Shown here: positions 27,952-36,751 of the stretch, piece after piece
Layout of the letters: each line of letters begins with the position of its first letter
Numbering within the stretch: the first letter of the stretch is position 1
NCBI GenBank assembly: GCA_963676385.2
Contig: CAXXMM010000002.1
Coordinates: forward strand, 248,001 to 312,000
Direction of reading: 5' to 3'
DNA from: UBA1422 sp963676385
GTDB lineage: Bacteria; Bacillota; Clostridia; Peptostreptococcales; Anaerovoracaceae
Length of the DNA stretch: 64,000 nucleotides
Position numbers and translations under genes: made by a program
Notes under the pieces: model-generated
Databases searched by the model: none
Seen by the model: only the letters and a program-made list of their open reading frames with translations
Told to the model about the DNA's origin: nothing

Positions 27952-28871
27952 TGAAAACACAACAAAGACTGAATCAAGCTTATGAAAATGCCAGAATTGA
28001 ATACATGGATGATGATTCAAGTTATGTTTTTTTTAGCGATTGTCACAGAGGAAACGGGAGTCATCAAGACGAATTTACAAAGAACCAAAATGTGTTCATG
28101 TATGCGTTAGATCAATATTATGCAGATGGATTCACATTTGTGGAAGCTGGCGATGGAGATGAACTGTGGGAACATCGAAATTTTAAAGATATAAAGAATG
28201 CCCATTACCACGTGTTTGAGTCAATGAAAAGATTTTATGATGATGGCAGATTAATACTAATCTATGGGAATCATAATAATTATCTAAAAAAAACAAAATA
28301 TGTGCAGGATAATCTTTACACCTATTACGATGACTACAGAAAAAAAGAGTATGATTTTCTCAAGGATGTGAAACCGTGTGAGGCCCTTGTGTTGAAACAC
28401 CGAACTTCGGGTCAGGAAATTCTCACAGTTCATGGGCAACAAGGAGATTTTGCCAATGATCAGTTCTGGTTTTTCACCATGTTGTCATTAAAATATTTTT
28501 GGAGAAATTTACATGCCTTTGGTGTGAAAAACCCTGCAAGCCCTGTTAAGAATGTGCATAAGCGCCATAAAATAGAAAAAAATTTCAACAAATGGATTGC
28601 ACGAAATGGAATGATGCTTATCTGCGGGCATACGCACCGATATAAGTACCCTCGACGAGGCGAACTGCCATACTTTAACACAGGGTGTTGCATCTATCCC
28701 ACCAGCATCACCGGCATTGAAATTACGAGGGGACTGATTCAATTGGTTCGATGGAGAACCTCCTATAATCAACAGGGTTTGCTTCAAATTAAAAAGGAAG
28801 TGATGCGAGGCCCTGAACCCATTGAAAAATTTAATATTCGCTTCCGGGAGGAATTGTCGACTGGGTTGTAG
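27951..28871 (+). CDS. Calcineurin-like metallophosphoesterase
   Basis: A 306-residue protein with the metallophosphatase motif series: FSDCHRGNGSH (D-x-H), GDGDELWE (GD-x-x-D-like), YGNHNN (GNH), TVHGQQGD and the final GHTHR. These ligate the dinuclear metal centre. The target may be a phosphoprotein, nucleotide or phospholipid; the sequence gives no clear choice. It starts at GTG 27951, whose G is the last base of the pyc TAG, so it is translationally coupled to pyruvate carboxylase. A functional link is unproven. Confidence 0.85.
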   Translation: MKTQQRLNQAYENARIEYMDDDSSYVFFSDCHRGNGSHQDEFTKNQNVFMYALDQYYADGFTFVEAGDGDELWEHRNFKDIKNAHYHVFESMKRFYDDGRLILIYGNHNNYLKKTKYVQDNLYTYYDDYRKKEYDFLKDVKPCEALVLKHRTSGQEILTVHGQQGDFANDQFWFFTMLSLKYFWRNLHAFGVKNPASPVKNVHKRHKIEKNFNKWIARNGMMLICGHTHRYKYPRRGELPYFNTGCCIYPTSITGIEITRGLIQLVRWRTSYNQQGLLQIKKEVMRGPEPIEKFNIRFREELSTGL

Positions 28872-28921
28872 AGATGAAGCGCCCTCAGGAGGAGAGAGTG
28901 TTGAAATTTTAATAAAAAAGA

Positions 28922-28950
28922 TTGCATTCCCAGTGGGGATGTGGTACACT
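28922..28950 (+). promoter_or_regulatory. Probable sigma-70 promoter
   Basis: TTGCAT, a 17-base spacer and TACACT stand about 110 bases before the small zinc-ribbon gene. Spacing is ideal, but each hexamer deviates from consensus. Confidence 0.4.
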
Positions 28951-29017
28951 TCAGAAGTTGGAATATACCAACAATAACAAAGTAGATAAATATGATAATT
29001 CCATTCCCTTTTAGGCG

Positions 29018-29043
29018 CGGTAAAATCAATATTTATTTTACCG
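29018..29043. promoter_or_regulatory. 9-bp inverted repeat in the zinc-ribbon gene leader
   Basis: CGGTAAAAT and ATTTTACCG flank an 8-base centre and end 18 bases before the ATG. It could be an operator or an RNA hairpin controlling translation. No terminator-like T-run follows. Confidence 0.4.
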
Positions 29044-29061
29044 ATTTAAAAGGAGAACAAA

Positions 29062-29229
29062 ATGGCTGACAAAAATTTAGTATGTAAAGACTGCGGAGCA
29101 ACATTCGTATTTACAGAAGGCGAACAAGCTTTCTATCAGGAAAAGGGATTCACCAATGAACCTCAGAGATGTCCTGATTGCAGAAAAGCAAAGAAACAGC
29201 AAAACAACAGCAACAGAGACTATAGGTAA
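29062..29229 (+). CDS. Small zinc-ribbon protein (55 residues)
   Basis: A 55-residue protein beginning MADKNLVCKDCGATFVFTEG and containing the pair CKDC and CPDC, about 27 residues apart, a complete four-cysteine zinc site. The C-terminal tail is basic and Gln/Asn rich (RKAKKQQNNSNRDYR), suggesting nucleic acid binding. AAAGGAGAACAAA is a strong ribosome site, and a strong terminator follows, so this is a real monocistronic gene. It matches widespread small probable zinc-binding-domain proteins of unknown function in Firmicutes. Confidence 0.85.
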   Translation: MADKNLVCKDCGATFVFTEGEQAFYQEKGFTNEPQRCPDCRKAKKQQNNSNRDYR

Positions 29230-29241
29230 GCGTTGTCAATC

Positions 29242-29275
29242 AACCTGCAGAATAACCTTCTGCAGGTTTTTTATT
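29242..29275 (+). terminator. Intrinsic terminator after the small zinc-ribbon gene
   Basis: AACCTGCAGAA pairs perfectly with TTCTGCAGGTT around TAACC, followed by TTTTATT. Confidence 0.92.
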
Positions 29276-29373
29276 GTACAAACCCCTACTGAATGGTAAA
29301 ATAAAAATTCAAGAAACAAAGATACTCATTGAATCAGGGTATGTGAAGCATGTACAGAGACGGGAAGGCAAAA

Positions 29374-30141
29374 ATGGGAAACAAGAAGAAAATCCAAAAG
29401 CGACAGAAGAGAAATCGAGTTATTTTTGCAATTGGATTGGCTCTAATAATAGTAATCGTTTTAGGATTAGGGATACCCGCGATATTGGAATCGTTGGGAA
29501 TGGGAAACGATTCCGACAATAAAACCAATAGTGAAATCAACCGGGAAAAGGCTTTGCAGGATGCACAAGATAAGGGTTTGCTGATTTTGGTCAATAAGGA
29601 GCATGCCATTGACAAGGATTATGTTCCGGAGGACTTAACGGCAATTAAATATTTTGCACCAGATCGATCTGCAGAAACTAGATATATGAGAGCTGCTGCT
29701 GCTGCTGCGTTTAACCAGTTGGTGGAAGGGGCAGAAAAAGATGGTATTGAGTTAAAAATGACTACTGCCTATCGTTCCTATGGCTTTCAAAAGATTCTTT
29801 TTGATAATTATGTCAAAAAAGAAGGAGAGGAAGCCGCCAATCGATATAGTGCCAAACCGGGAGAAAGCGAACATCAGACTGGCCTTGCAGTGGATGTGTC
29901 CGCTGAGAGTGTGGATTACCAACTGACGGAGGCATTTGGAGAAACCAAAGAAGGAAAATGGTTGGTGAAACACGCCTATGGGTATGGGTTTATCCTTCGA
30001 TATCCAAAAGAGCAGGAAGATATTACGGGTTACCTGTATGAGCCTTGGCATATTAGATATGTGGGATTATTTGCGGCAAAAGAAATATATGAGCAGGGAG
30101 TGACATTGGAAGAGTATTTGGAAGAAAACAACATTGATTAA
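29374..30141 (+). CDS. D-alanyl-D-alanine carboxypeptidase (VanY/M15B family), membrane-anchored
   Basis: A 255-residue protein with an N-terminal anchor (VIFAIGLALIIVIVLGLGIPAIL) and an M15B peptidase domain. The zinc site is seen in SEHQTGLAVDVS (His and Asp) and EPWHIRYVG (His), with the substrate-binding region TTAYRSYGFQ. It trims terminal D-Ala from peptidoglycan stems outside the membrane. ATG 29374 follows GGGAAGG. No van resistance genes lie nearby, so ordinary wall remodelling is likely. A terminator follows at 30179. Confidence 0.92.
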   Translation: MGNKKKIQKRQKRNRVIFAIGLALIIVIVLGLGIPAILESLGMGNDSDNKTNSEINREKALQDAQDKGLLILVNKEHAIDKDYVPEDLTAIKYFAPDRSAETRYMRAAAAAAFNQLVEGAEKDGIELKMTTAYRSYGFQKILFDNYVKKEGEEAANRYSAKPGESEHQTGLAVDVSAESVDYQLTEAFGETKEGKWLVKHAYGYGFILRYPKEQEDITGYLYEPWHIRYVGLFAAKEIYEQGVTLEEYLEENNID

Positions 30142-30178
30142 TCGTGTGTAACGGGAAAATTCATAATTTGTATACATT

Positions 30179-30210
30179 ACAGTCCACGAAAGTGGACTGT
30201 TTTCTTTTTT
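30179..30210 (+). terminator. Intrinsic terminator after the VanY-like gene
   Basis: ACAGTCCAC pairs perfectly with GTGGACTGT around GAAA, followed by TTTCTTTTTT. Confidence 0.9.
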
Positions 30211-30356
30211 GAGATGCCGATTTATATTCATACAAGGTAGCTGTAAAATAATTGATAATTCTGTGAATAAATTAACATATTGTAACTAATTTTCATTGTG
30301 ATAGAATACATACTGCTTTCATAAAAGGCAAAGTTTTGTAAAAAGGAGAAAATTAC

Positions 30357-31631
30357 ATGTCTGAATTAAGCAAGATAACAACAACCAATACGACTCGACC
30401 AACGAAAAACAAGGTCATTCTTTTTGTATTTTTGGTATTTCTTATTGTCATGGCCATTGGGTTGACGGCAACCCTAAGTGCTAATGTGAGCAGCGGAATG
30501 GCTACAGATGAGGCAACTGCCGCTCAAACGGCGAAGATGGTTGCTGAACATGGGACCATATTTGATACAATCAAATATGGCAGTTCCATCAATATATTAG
30601 CTATGCTCCTTGTTGGGTTTGGATTTTTGATGGTATTTGTTCGGAACCATGGATTCAGTTCCATTACGGCGACGTTTATTGTAGTCAGCGTTGCTATCCC
30701 TTTTTATATGCTGATAAAAAGTTTTGGGAATGGTGACTTTACCATGTCAACGGTGAGCATCGACACCTTTATATTTGCGGAATTTGCTGCGGCCAGTTTA
30801 TTGATTACCATTGGCGCTCCTTTGGGACGCTTGAAGATGGAACAATATTTTTTGTTAAGTGTATTATTTGTACCGGCATATATTTTAAATGAATGGTTAA
30901 TTTTGGAGAGCGGTTTCTTTCAAGGTTTTTTAGATACTGGCGGTTCTGTGGTTATTCACGCCTTTGGCGCTTACTTTGGCCTTGGGGTCGTGTCCCATAC
31001 ACTATCGAAGTTTGAAAATGATCCTTGCTGTGACGCGGACAAAAATAGCAATCAGCTTTGCTTGTTCGGCAGCATGATGCTCTGGATATTTTGGCCATCC
31101 TTCACCAGCGCTTTGGTTTCTCCGGACAAAATTGTGCTTACTGTAATTAATACAGTGTTTGCCCTGTGCGCTGCAACCTTGGCAACGTTTATCTTCTCAA
31201 AGATGATTCGGGGAAAAATTGAAATTGAAGACATTGCCAATGCTGCGTTAGCCGGAGGAGTTGCCATTGGGTCAACTTGCGATCTGGCGACACCAGGCAT
31301 GTCCTTGCTGATTGGACTTTGTGCGGGTACCTTGAGTACAGTTGGCTATGCGATTATCGCACCAAAAGTAGAGAAGCTGATTAAAGGGACAGATACTTGC
31401 GGCGTTCATAATCTCCATGGAATGCCCGGAATTCTTGGTGGATTAAGTGCAATTATCATTACCCATAATCCTGGTGTGCAGTTAGCGGGAATTTTGGTGA
31501 CAGTCGTCATCGCCTTTGCCTGTGGAAAAGTATCCGGCATTGTTGTTGGACTTTTGGGAAAGAAAGAAATACCATACAGTGACGAAGATGAGTTCTTTGT
31601 TGCCCATGAGACCCAGGAGATTCAGTCATAA
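30357..31631 (+). CDS. Rh-type ammonium/ammonia channel (Amt/Mep/Rh family)
   Basis: A 424-residue membrane protein with about twelve helices. It belongs to the Amt/Rh superfamily and resembles Rhesus (Rh50) proteins more than bacterial AmtB: it has GGSVVIHAFGAYFGLGVV, MMLWIFWPSFTSAL and DTCGVHNLHGMPGILGG, the last carrying a pore histidine. AmtB-type GVAGDF/Trp signatures are absent. It would pass NH3/NH4+ across the membrane. No glnK follows, which also suits the Rh class. A release or uptake role for ammonia from methylamine breakdown is plausible but inferred. ATG 30357 follows AAAAAGGAG. Confidence 0.9.
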   Translation: MSELSKITTTNTTRPTKNKVILFVFLVFLIVMAIGLTATLSANVSSGMATDEATAAQTAKMVAEHGTIFDTIKYGSSINILAMLLVGFGFLMVFVRNHGFSSITATFIVVSVAIPFYMLIKSFGNGDFTMSTVSIDTFIFAEFAAASLLITIGAPLGRLKMEQYFLLSVLFVPAYILNEWLILESGFFQGFLDTGGSVVIHAFGAYFGLGVVSHTLSKFENDPCCDADKNSNQLCLFGSMMLWIFWPSFTSALVSPDKIVLTVINTVFALCAATLATFIFSKMIRGKIEIEDIANAALAGGVAIGSTCDLATPGMSLLIGLCAGTLSTVGYAIIAPKVEKLIKGTDTCGVHNLHGMPGILGGLSAIIITHNPGVQLAGILVTVVIAFACGKVSGIVVGLLGKKEIPYSDEDEFFVAHETQEIQS

Positions 31632-31659
31632 TGATGTAATCTTAATATAATATTGATGC

Positions 31660-31690
31660 AATAGAACCACTGTCCTTCAGTGGTTCTATT
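31660..31690 (+). terminator. Intrinsic terminator after the Rh channel gene
   Basis: AATAGAACCACTG pairs perfectly with CAGTGGTTCTATT around TCCTT, with T-rich sequence after it. Confidence 0.88.
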
Positions 31691-31708
31691 TATTTCCATT
31701 GAGGAGAG

Positions 31709-31758
31709 TTGACAAAGCGGAAGGATAACCATATAATATACCTAATCTGATTAGGTAT
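31709..31758 (+). promoter_or_regulatory. Consensus promoter plus 21-bp palindromic operator of the padR operon
   Basis: TTGACA (31709-31714), a 17-base spacer and TATAAT (31732-31737) match the consensus exactly. Directly next to the -10, ATACCTAATC and GATTAGGTAT (31738-31747, 31749-31758) form a perfect palindrome around one base. A repressor bound there would block initiation. Autoregulation by PadR, which starts 13 bases further on, is the natural reading. Confidence 0.85.
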
Positions 31759-31771
31759 GGAAGGAGATTTG

Positions 31772-32113
31772 ATGAGTTATTCCAGTGAAATATTACGGGG
31801 AAATACCGAAACGATCATTTTAGCCATTCTAATCAAAAAAGATTCCTACGGTTATGAGATTATGAAAACCATTATTGATCGGGGCAAAGGCCTATTTAGC
31901 ATCAAAGATGCCACCATATATACTGCTTTTAAACGAATGGAGAAAGAAAACTACATCACCACCTACTGGGGTGACGGGGAAGCCGGTGCCCGACGAAAAT
32001 ACTATGCAATTACCCAAACGGGAAAGGAAGTCTACGGACAAAAAGTGGCGGAATGGAAAGAAATCAATGTTGTACTGAACATTTTGATTGAGGGAGAAGA
32101 TGATGGAAAATAA
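31772..32113 (+). CDS. PadR family transcriptional regulator
   Basis: A 113-residue winged-helix regulator of the short PadR type: NTETIILAILIKKDSYGYEIMKTI, then IKDATIYTAFKRMEKENYITTYWG and RRKYYAITQTGKEVYGQ. It probably represses its own operon through the palindrome at 31738-31758. ATG 31772 follows GGAAGGAGA. It overlaps the downstream membrane protein start, as is typical for PadR paired with a permease-like partner (compare LtrA/DUF1700-type pairs). Confidence 0.92.
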   Translation: MSYSSEILRGNTETIILAILIKKDSYGYEIMKTIIDRGKGLFSIKDATIYTAFKRMEKENYITTYWGDGEAGARRKYYAITQTGKEVYGQKVAEWKEINVVLNILIEGEDDGK

Positions 32114-32909
32114 ATTAAGAAAATATATCAATAAAAAATTCCATTTGTATCCTAAGACCAAAGAGATTGTGGAAGTGCGAGAAGAGTTATATTCTATTAT
32201 GCTGGATAAATACTATGACTGCCTTGAGATGGGAATGCCATCTGAAGACAGTTATCAAAGTGCCATCGAAATGATGGCTGATTATAAAGCCGCTATTCGG
32301 GAAGTTGAAACAGGGAGTTCTTTGGGGGCATTGAAAAAAAACTTGATTAATACAGCGGCCATCAGTTCTTTTTACTTTATTATGGTCACATTGATTTACC
32401 TTTTTGTCAGTATGTTTATGGCCAATACCTTTGAAAGGACTTGGCTTATTGCTGTAGGGGGAGCCTTTGTATATTTAGTTTATCTTTCGGTGAACGCGTA
32501 CAAATACGCTAAACTATTTCAGCTTAAGGTGCTATCTCGTTGTGGGATTGGCTTAATTTACATTAGTATTATTCCTGTACTTTATGTCTTTCCATCGATG
32601 TACTTGGACATCATTGGAATGGAAAATGTGTGGAGTCACACTTGGCTGGTTATCCTTGTCATTATTTTGTGTTACATCATGACGGATTATTTTGTATATC
32701 GAAAACAGATTCACATCTTAGAAAAAGGTCTGCACTTAACGGTAGCAGGTCTTGTGTTGACGACAATCATATACCTGTCTATCTCCATGTGGTCTGATTT
32801 ATGGAATGCAGCTTGGATTGTGTATGTGGTTTATCTGGCAATTGTATCACTGGTTTTTTATATTGGTGAAAAAACGGGCAAGATTTTCAATGAAAACACA
32901 GGAGGTTGA
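32103..32909 (+). CDS. PadR-associated membrane protein with permease-prefix-like N-terminus
   Basis: A 268-residue protein. The N-terminal 75 residues (NKLRKYINKKFHLYPKTKEIVEVREELYSIMLDKYYDCLEMG) are a cytoplasmic helical domain like those seen in DUF1700/permease-prefix proteins. About seven membrane helices follow. It overlaps padR by 11 bases, with ATG 32103 after AGGGAGAAGATG (ATG 32100 is also possible). Such pairs are common in Firmicutes and sense envelope or antibiotic stress, but the actual role is unknown. Confidence 0.8.
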   Translation: MENKLRKYINKKFHLYPKTKEIVEVREELYSIMLDKYYDCLEMGMPSEDSYQSAIEMMADYKAAIREVETGSSLGALKKNLINTAAISSFYFIMVTLIYLFVSMFMANTFERTWLIAVGGAFVYLVYLSVNAYKYAKLFQLKVLSRCGIGLIYISIIPVLYVFPSMYLDIIGMENVWSHTWLVILVIILCYIMTDYFVYRKQIHILEKGLHLTVAGLVLTTIIYLSISMWSDLWNAAWIVYVVYLAIVSLVFYIGEKTGKIFNENTGG

Positions 32910-32912
32910 AAC

Positions 32913-33587
32913 GTGAGCGTTATGGACATTTGTATCTTTGGAGATTCCATTGGCAAAGGAGTCATATTACAACAGGAGACAAGCCGTTACGAAAGTGTCA
33001 AAATGAATTTGCATAAATTGTTTGGCAGAGATGACATTAATATCAAAAATTATTCACTATTCGGGTGTACTGTCACAAAAGGGCTGTCAATGATTAAACG
33101 CCATGCATGTGAGTTGACCGGCTACAAAAATATTTTTTTGGAACTGGGGGGTAATGACTGTGATTTTTTATGGAAGGAAATTGCAGATAATCCGGATCGA
33201 GACCACATAGCCAAAACGCCTTTGGCCAAGTTTGCCGAAGTATATAAAGAAGTTGTAGAAGAAATATTGAGAAATGGTGGGAAACCAATTTTGCTCACCC
33301 TTCCACCATTGGATCCGGGCAGGTATTTTAACTGGGTGTCCAAAGGAATCAACAGAGAGAACATTCTTAAATGGTTAGGGGACGTGGATATGATTTACCG
33401 GTGGCAGGAAATGTATAATGTTGAGGTTATGCTACTGGCCACAAAACTATCTGTTCCCATCATTGATATTCGAACTGCATTTTTGAAATGCCACAACTAC
33501 AGGGATTACATTTGTTCCGATGGTATTCATCCCAACAGCGCCGGGTATGAACTCATCTACAAGACCATTGGGGAGCAATACGTATAG
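32913..33587 (+). CDS. SGNH/GDSL hydrolase
   Basis: A 224-residue hydrolase with the four SGNH blocks: IFGDSIGKGV (Ser), SLFGCTVTKG (Gly), ELGGNDCDF (Asn) and DGIHPNSAGYE (Asp/His). It has no signal peptide, so the enzyme is cytoplasmic and probably an esterase or deacylase. It starts with GTG 32913, three bases after the upstream stop and with GGAGG nearby, hence the third gene of the PadR operon. The substrate is unknown. Confidence 0.88.
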   Translation: MSVMDICIFGDSIGKGVILQQETSRYESVKMNLHKLFGRDDINIKNYSLFGCTVTKGLSMIKRHACELTGYKNIFLELGGNDCDFLWKEIADNPDRDHIAKTPLAKFAEVYKEVVEEILRNGGKPILLTLPPLDPGRYFNWVSKGINRENILKWLGDVDMIYRWQEMYNVEVMLLATKLSVPIIDIRTAFLKCHNYRDYICSDGIHPNSAGYELIYKTIGEQYV

Positions 33588-33685
33588 AAATTTATTGCTT
33601 CCGAGAAAATGGTATTGAAAAAAAGATTTTGACCATGTAGAATGACAGAAACATATGCTATATGGGAAAAAGGTGGTTAGAAAAA

Positions 33686-34087
33686 ATGGAAAAAACTTAT
33701 GTTATGTTAAAACCGGATGCCATCAAACGGGGATTGGCGGGTACGATTATCACAAGGATTGAGTCAAAAGGATATCGGATTGTGGATATTAAAGTTATGC
33801 TGCTAAGCCGGGAGATTCTCAGCCTTCATTATAAACATATTGCGGATAAACCATTTTACCCGGAACTTGAGACTTTTATGATGTCCGGACCGGTATGGGG
33901 GATGATTGTTGAGGGAAATCATGTGGTTGAAGGGATGCGGAATATGATGGGAGCGACGAAAGTAGAAGATGCGCTGGCGGGGACTATTCGAGGGGATTTT
34001 GCCCAAACCACAACAGAAAACATCATTCATGGTTCTGATTCCTTGGAAAGTGCTGGAGTAGAAATTCGGCGTTTCTTTGGGAAATAG
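33686..34087 (+). CDS. ndk: Nucleoside diphosphate kinase
   Basis: A 133-residue Ndk that balances nucleoside triphosphate pools through a phosphohistidine. Family features are EKTYVMLKPDAIKRGLAGTII at the N-terminus, MMSGPVWGMIVEG, GATKVEDALAGTIRGDF and NIIHGSDS, with the catalytic His. ATG 33686 (MEKTYVML) fits the family start; a longer frame from 33662 adds eight residues without a better site. A weak terminator follows, then CTP synthase, another nucleotide gene. Confidence 0.96.
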   Translation: MEKTYVMLKPDAIKRGLAGTIITRIESKGYRIVDIKVMLLSREILSLHYKHIADKPFYPELETFMMSGPVWGMIVEGNHVVEGMRNMMGATKVEDALAGTIRGDFAQTTTENIIHGSDSLESAGVEIRRFFGK

Positions 34088-34163
34088 AGTATTGACATTT
34101 GTCGATACCTGAAGAGATCCATGGCAATCATGGATGGATACCAATATTGATTGAATGAAACAA

Positions 34164-34200
34164 AAAAGCATGAGAATTTTTAAAAAGTTCCCATGCTTTT
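34164..34200 (+). terminator. Probable intrinsic terminator after ndk
   Basis: AAAAGCATG pairs with CATGCTTTT, extended by GAA/TTC past one mismatch, around an A/T loop. The T-run is partly within the stem. Confidence 0.65.
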
Positions 34201-34297
34201 AATTTCTTCTGGGAGAAGATAGTGGTATAATCAAACTTGTGTAGTTTTGAAATCAATTATCAAATTAATATATATTTTGTATCGCGAGGTGAATTGG

Positions 34298-35908
34298 ATG
34301 AAAACAACAAAGTACATTTTTATCACAGGTGGTGTTGTGTCTTCTTTGGGAAAGGGAATCACAGCAGCCTCCTTGGGGCGGCTCCTTAAAAACAGGGGAT
34401 TGAATGTCTCCATTCAGAAGTTTGATCCTTATTTAAATGTGGATCCCGGGACCATGAGCCCTTACCAACATGGGGAAGTGTTTGTAACAGATGATGGCAC
34501 TGAAACAGATTTGGATCTGGGACATTACGAAAGATTCATTGATGAAAACCTTTCAAAAAACAGCAATGTAACCACCGGCGCGATATATGGTACCGTTATT
34601 AGCAAAGAACGAAAAGGGGACTATCTGGGAGGCACTGTACAAGTAATTCCACATATTACAGATGAAATCAAAAATAGAATTTTCCGTGTTGCAAAGGAAC
34701 ACGATGTAGATGTGGTTATTACAGAGATTGGTGGCACTGTTGGAGATATTGAGTCGCTGCCATTCCTTGAGGCCATTCGACAAATCAAATATGATGTGGG
34801 TGGCAAAAATGTCTTGTTCATTCATGTGACCTTGGTTCCATATCTGGGAAAAGTCGGAGAATTGAAGACCAAACCAACCCAGCATTCCGTCAAGGAACTT
34901 CGCAGCATTGGTATTCAACCGGATCTTATCGTTTGCAGATCCGAACAGATTTTGCCGGAAGATCTAAGGAATAAAATTGGTCTATTTTGCAACGTTGAGG
35001 GCCGGGCGGTCATTCAAAATCTTGATGCAGAAACCCTATATGAAGTGCCATTAATGTTACACAAAGAAGGCTTGGATGACTTGGTTTGTGAAAAATTAGG
35101 TTTAAGTGAGGCACCCGGCGACAATTCGGAATGGGAAGACATTGTTTACCGAATGAAAAACCTAAAGAAACATGTAAAAATTGGTTTAGTGGGGAAATAT
35201 GTGGAACTCCATGATGCATACTTGTCATTGGTAGAAGCTTTGGGGCATGGGGGATTGGCCAACGATACAGAAGTGGAAATTAAATGGATTGACGCCATCA
35301 CCTTGGATGACAAAAATATAGAGGAAGAACTTGCTGATGTGGGCGGAATCTTGATACCAGGAGGATTTGGAGAAAGGGGAATCGACGGGAAAATTGCAGC
35401 TGCAAACTATGCCCGAACCAACAATATTCCTTTCTTGGGGATTTGCTTGGGAATGCAAGTCGCCGTCATTGAGTTTGCCAGAAATGTATTGGGATTAAAG
35501 GATGCGCACAGTTCGGAAATTAACCCCAAAACAACAAATCCTATCATTGACTTGATGGAAGAACAGAAGGAAGTAAGTGACATGGGGGGGACTATGAGAC
35601 TGGGCCTATATCCGGCACAGTTAAAACCGGACACTCTTGCCATGGAGGCATACGGAAAAGAATTAATTTTTGAACGACATCGACACCGCTATGAATTTAA
35701 CAACAAGTATATTAATGATTTTGAATCAAAAGGGATGGTTTTTTCAGGAATTAACCCTAATAAACAGTTGGTAGAAGTGGTGGAACTTCCTGAGAATCAT
35801 TGGTTTGTAGCAGTTCAATTTCATCCGGAACTGAAAAGCAGACCCAATCGACCCCATCCGCTGTTTGTAGGTTTTATTAAGGCGGCAAATGAGGGGATTC
35901 AAAAATAA
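34298..35908 (+). CDS. pyrG: CTP synthase
   Basis: A 536-residue CTP synthase forming CTP from UTP, ATP and glutamine. The synthetase domain starts TKYIFITGGVVSSLGKGITAASLG and contains FDPYLNVDPGTMSPYQHGEVFVTDDG. The C-terminal glutamine amidotransferase has GICLGMQ with the nucleophile Cys and VQFHPE with the His. ATG 34298 after GCGAGGTG fits the family start. The next gene starts about 30 bases later. Confidence 0.98.
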   Translation: MKTTKYIFITGGVVSSLGKGITAASLGRLLKNRGLNVSIQKFDPYLNVDPGTMSPYQHGEVFVTDDGTETDLDLGHYERFIDENLSKNSNVTTGAIYGTVISKERKGDYLGGTVQVIPHITDEIKNRIFRVAKEHDVDVVITEIGGTVGDIESLPFLEAIRQIKYDVGGKNVLFIHVTLVPYLGKVGELKTKPTQHSVKELRSIGIQPDLIVCRSEQILPEDLRNKIGLFCNVEGRAVIQNLDAETLYEVPLMLHKEGLDDLVCEKLGLSEAPGDNSEWEDIVYRMKNLKKHVKIGLVGKYVELHDAYLSLVEALGHGGLANDTEVEIKWIDAITLDDKNIEEELADVGGILIPGGFGERGIDGKIAAANYARTNNIPFLGICLGMQVAVIEFARNVLGLKDAHSSEINPKTTNPIIDLMEEQKEVSDMGGTMRLGLYPAQLKPDTLAMEAYGKELIFERHRHRYEFNNKYINDFESKGMVFSGINPNKQLVEVVELPENHWFVAVQFHPELKSRPNRPHPLFVGFIKAANEGIQK

Positions 35909-35938
35909 ACTTTGGTGACCACAAATGAGGAACGTATA

Positions 35939-36681
35939 ATGAATCCAATGATTTGGCAAAAAGAATCTACAGTTAGTTCAGCCTTTACCGATAGTTCCGC
36001 CAGATTGGGTGTGGCACAAACAAGTTTTTTGCTCCAAGATGGTTTTACTGAGTGCCTTGGTGCCATGGGCTTTGATGGTGTTACGATTCGGGAGCAATAT
36101 AATGCATGTTGGGTGGTAAGAAAATCAAAGATTCACTTTGTCCGTAGACCTGACTGGAATGAAAGAATCACAATAATAAGTTTCCCCAAAGGAAATTCCG
36201 GAGTACGCACCCACATATGCACAGAAATTTTGGGGCGTAATGGTGAATCCTTAATTCAGGGGACTCAGGAATTATGCGTGATTCATCTCGACACCCATAA
36301 GCTAATGCGGCTTTCCAAATTGAATTTTCCCGAAACAGGATTTCCTAATGAAGAAAGAGAGATTCAGTGGGAGGAGGAAATGGTACCCCCTGATAATGGT
36401 AAAATTGCCGGCGCATATAAACAGAAAATATATTCTCAGCATATTGATATGTCAATGCATGTGAATAATGTTGCCTACATTAAGCTAGCTCTTAACCTAT
36501 ATCCTACTGCGTTTTTTTGACCCATCATATTTCAGATTTGGAGGCAAACTTTCTTGGTGAATGCGTTGAGGGAGCGGTCTTAAAGAGTAGTCGAGTGGAT
36601 TATAATAATGGATCGGTTTGTACCATTGAGGAGGGAAATAGAAAGGTTTTTGAAATGAAACTATTATTCGTTCCCCAATAA
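35939..36681 (+). pseudogene. Acyl-ACP thioesterase-like gene with a frameshift at a T7 run
   Basis: The first part (ATG 35939, about 194 codons) encodes an acyl-ACP thioesterase-type double-hotdog protein: CWVVRKSKIHFVRRPDWNE and HIDMSMHVNNVAYIKLAL, the second-domain catalytic region. The frame ends at TGA 36518, right after the run of seven T at 36512-36518. In the +1 frame the protein continues sensibly (LTHHISDLEANFLGECVEGA, then VCTIEEGNRKVFEMKLLF) to TAA at 36679-36681, giving the expected family length. One extra T would restore it. It is therefore a decayed gene, a phase-variable gene or a sequencing error; the intact function would be release of free fatty acids from ACP. Confidence 0.8.
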
Positions 36682-36751
36682 AATGAACTGCAGCGCAGCC
36701 AACTTCCGTTGCGCTCACCGATTCATGTATGAAAAAGTGGTGGATGATGAT

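Noticed and set aside
28460..28949. Overlapping minus-strand frames inside the phosphoesterase gene
   Set aside because: They oppose conserved metallophosphatase motifs and have no initiation signals.
36518..36520. TGA in the thioesterase gene as a possible selenocysteine codon
   Set aside because: Reading through TGA in the same frame gives unrelated sequence, while the +1 frame gives family-like sequence. A frameshift explains it better.
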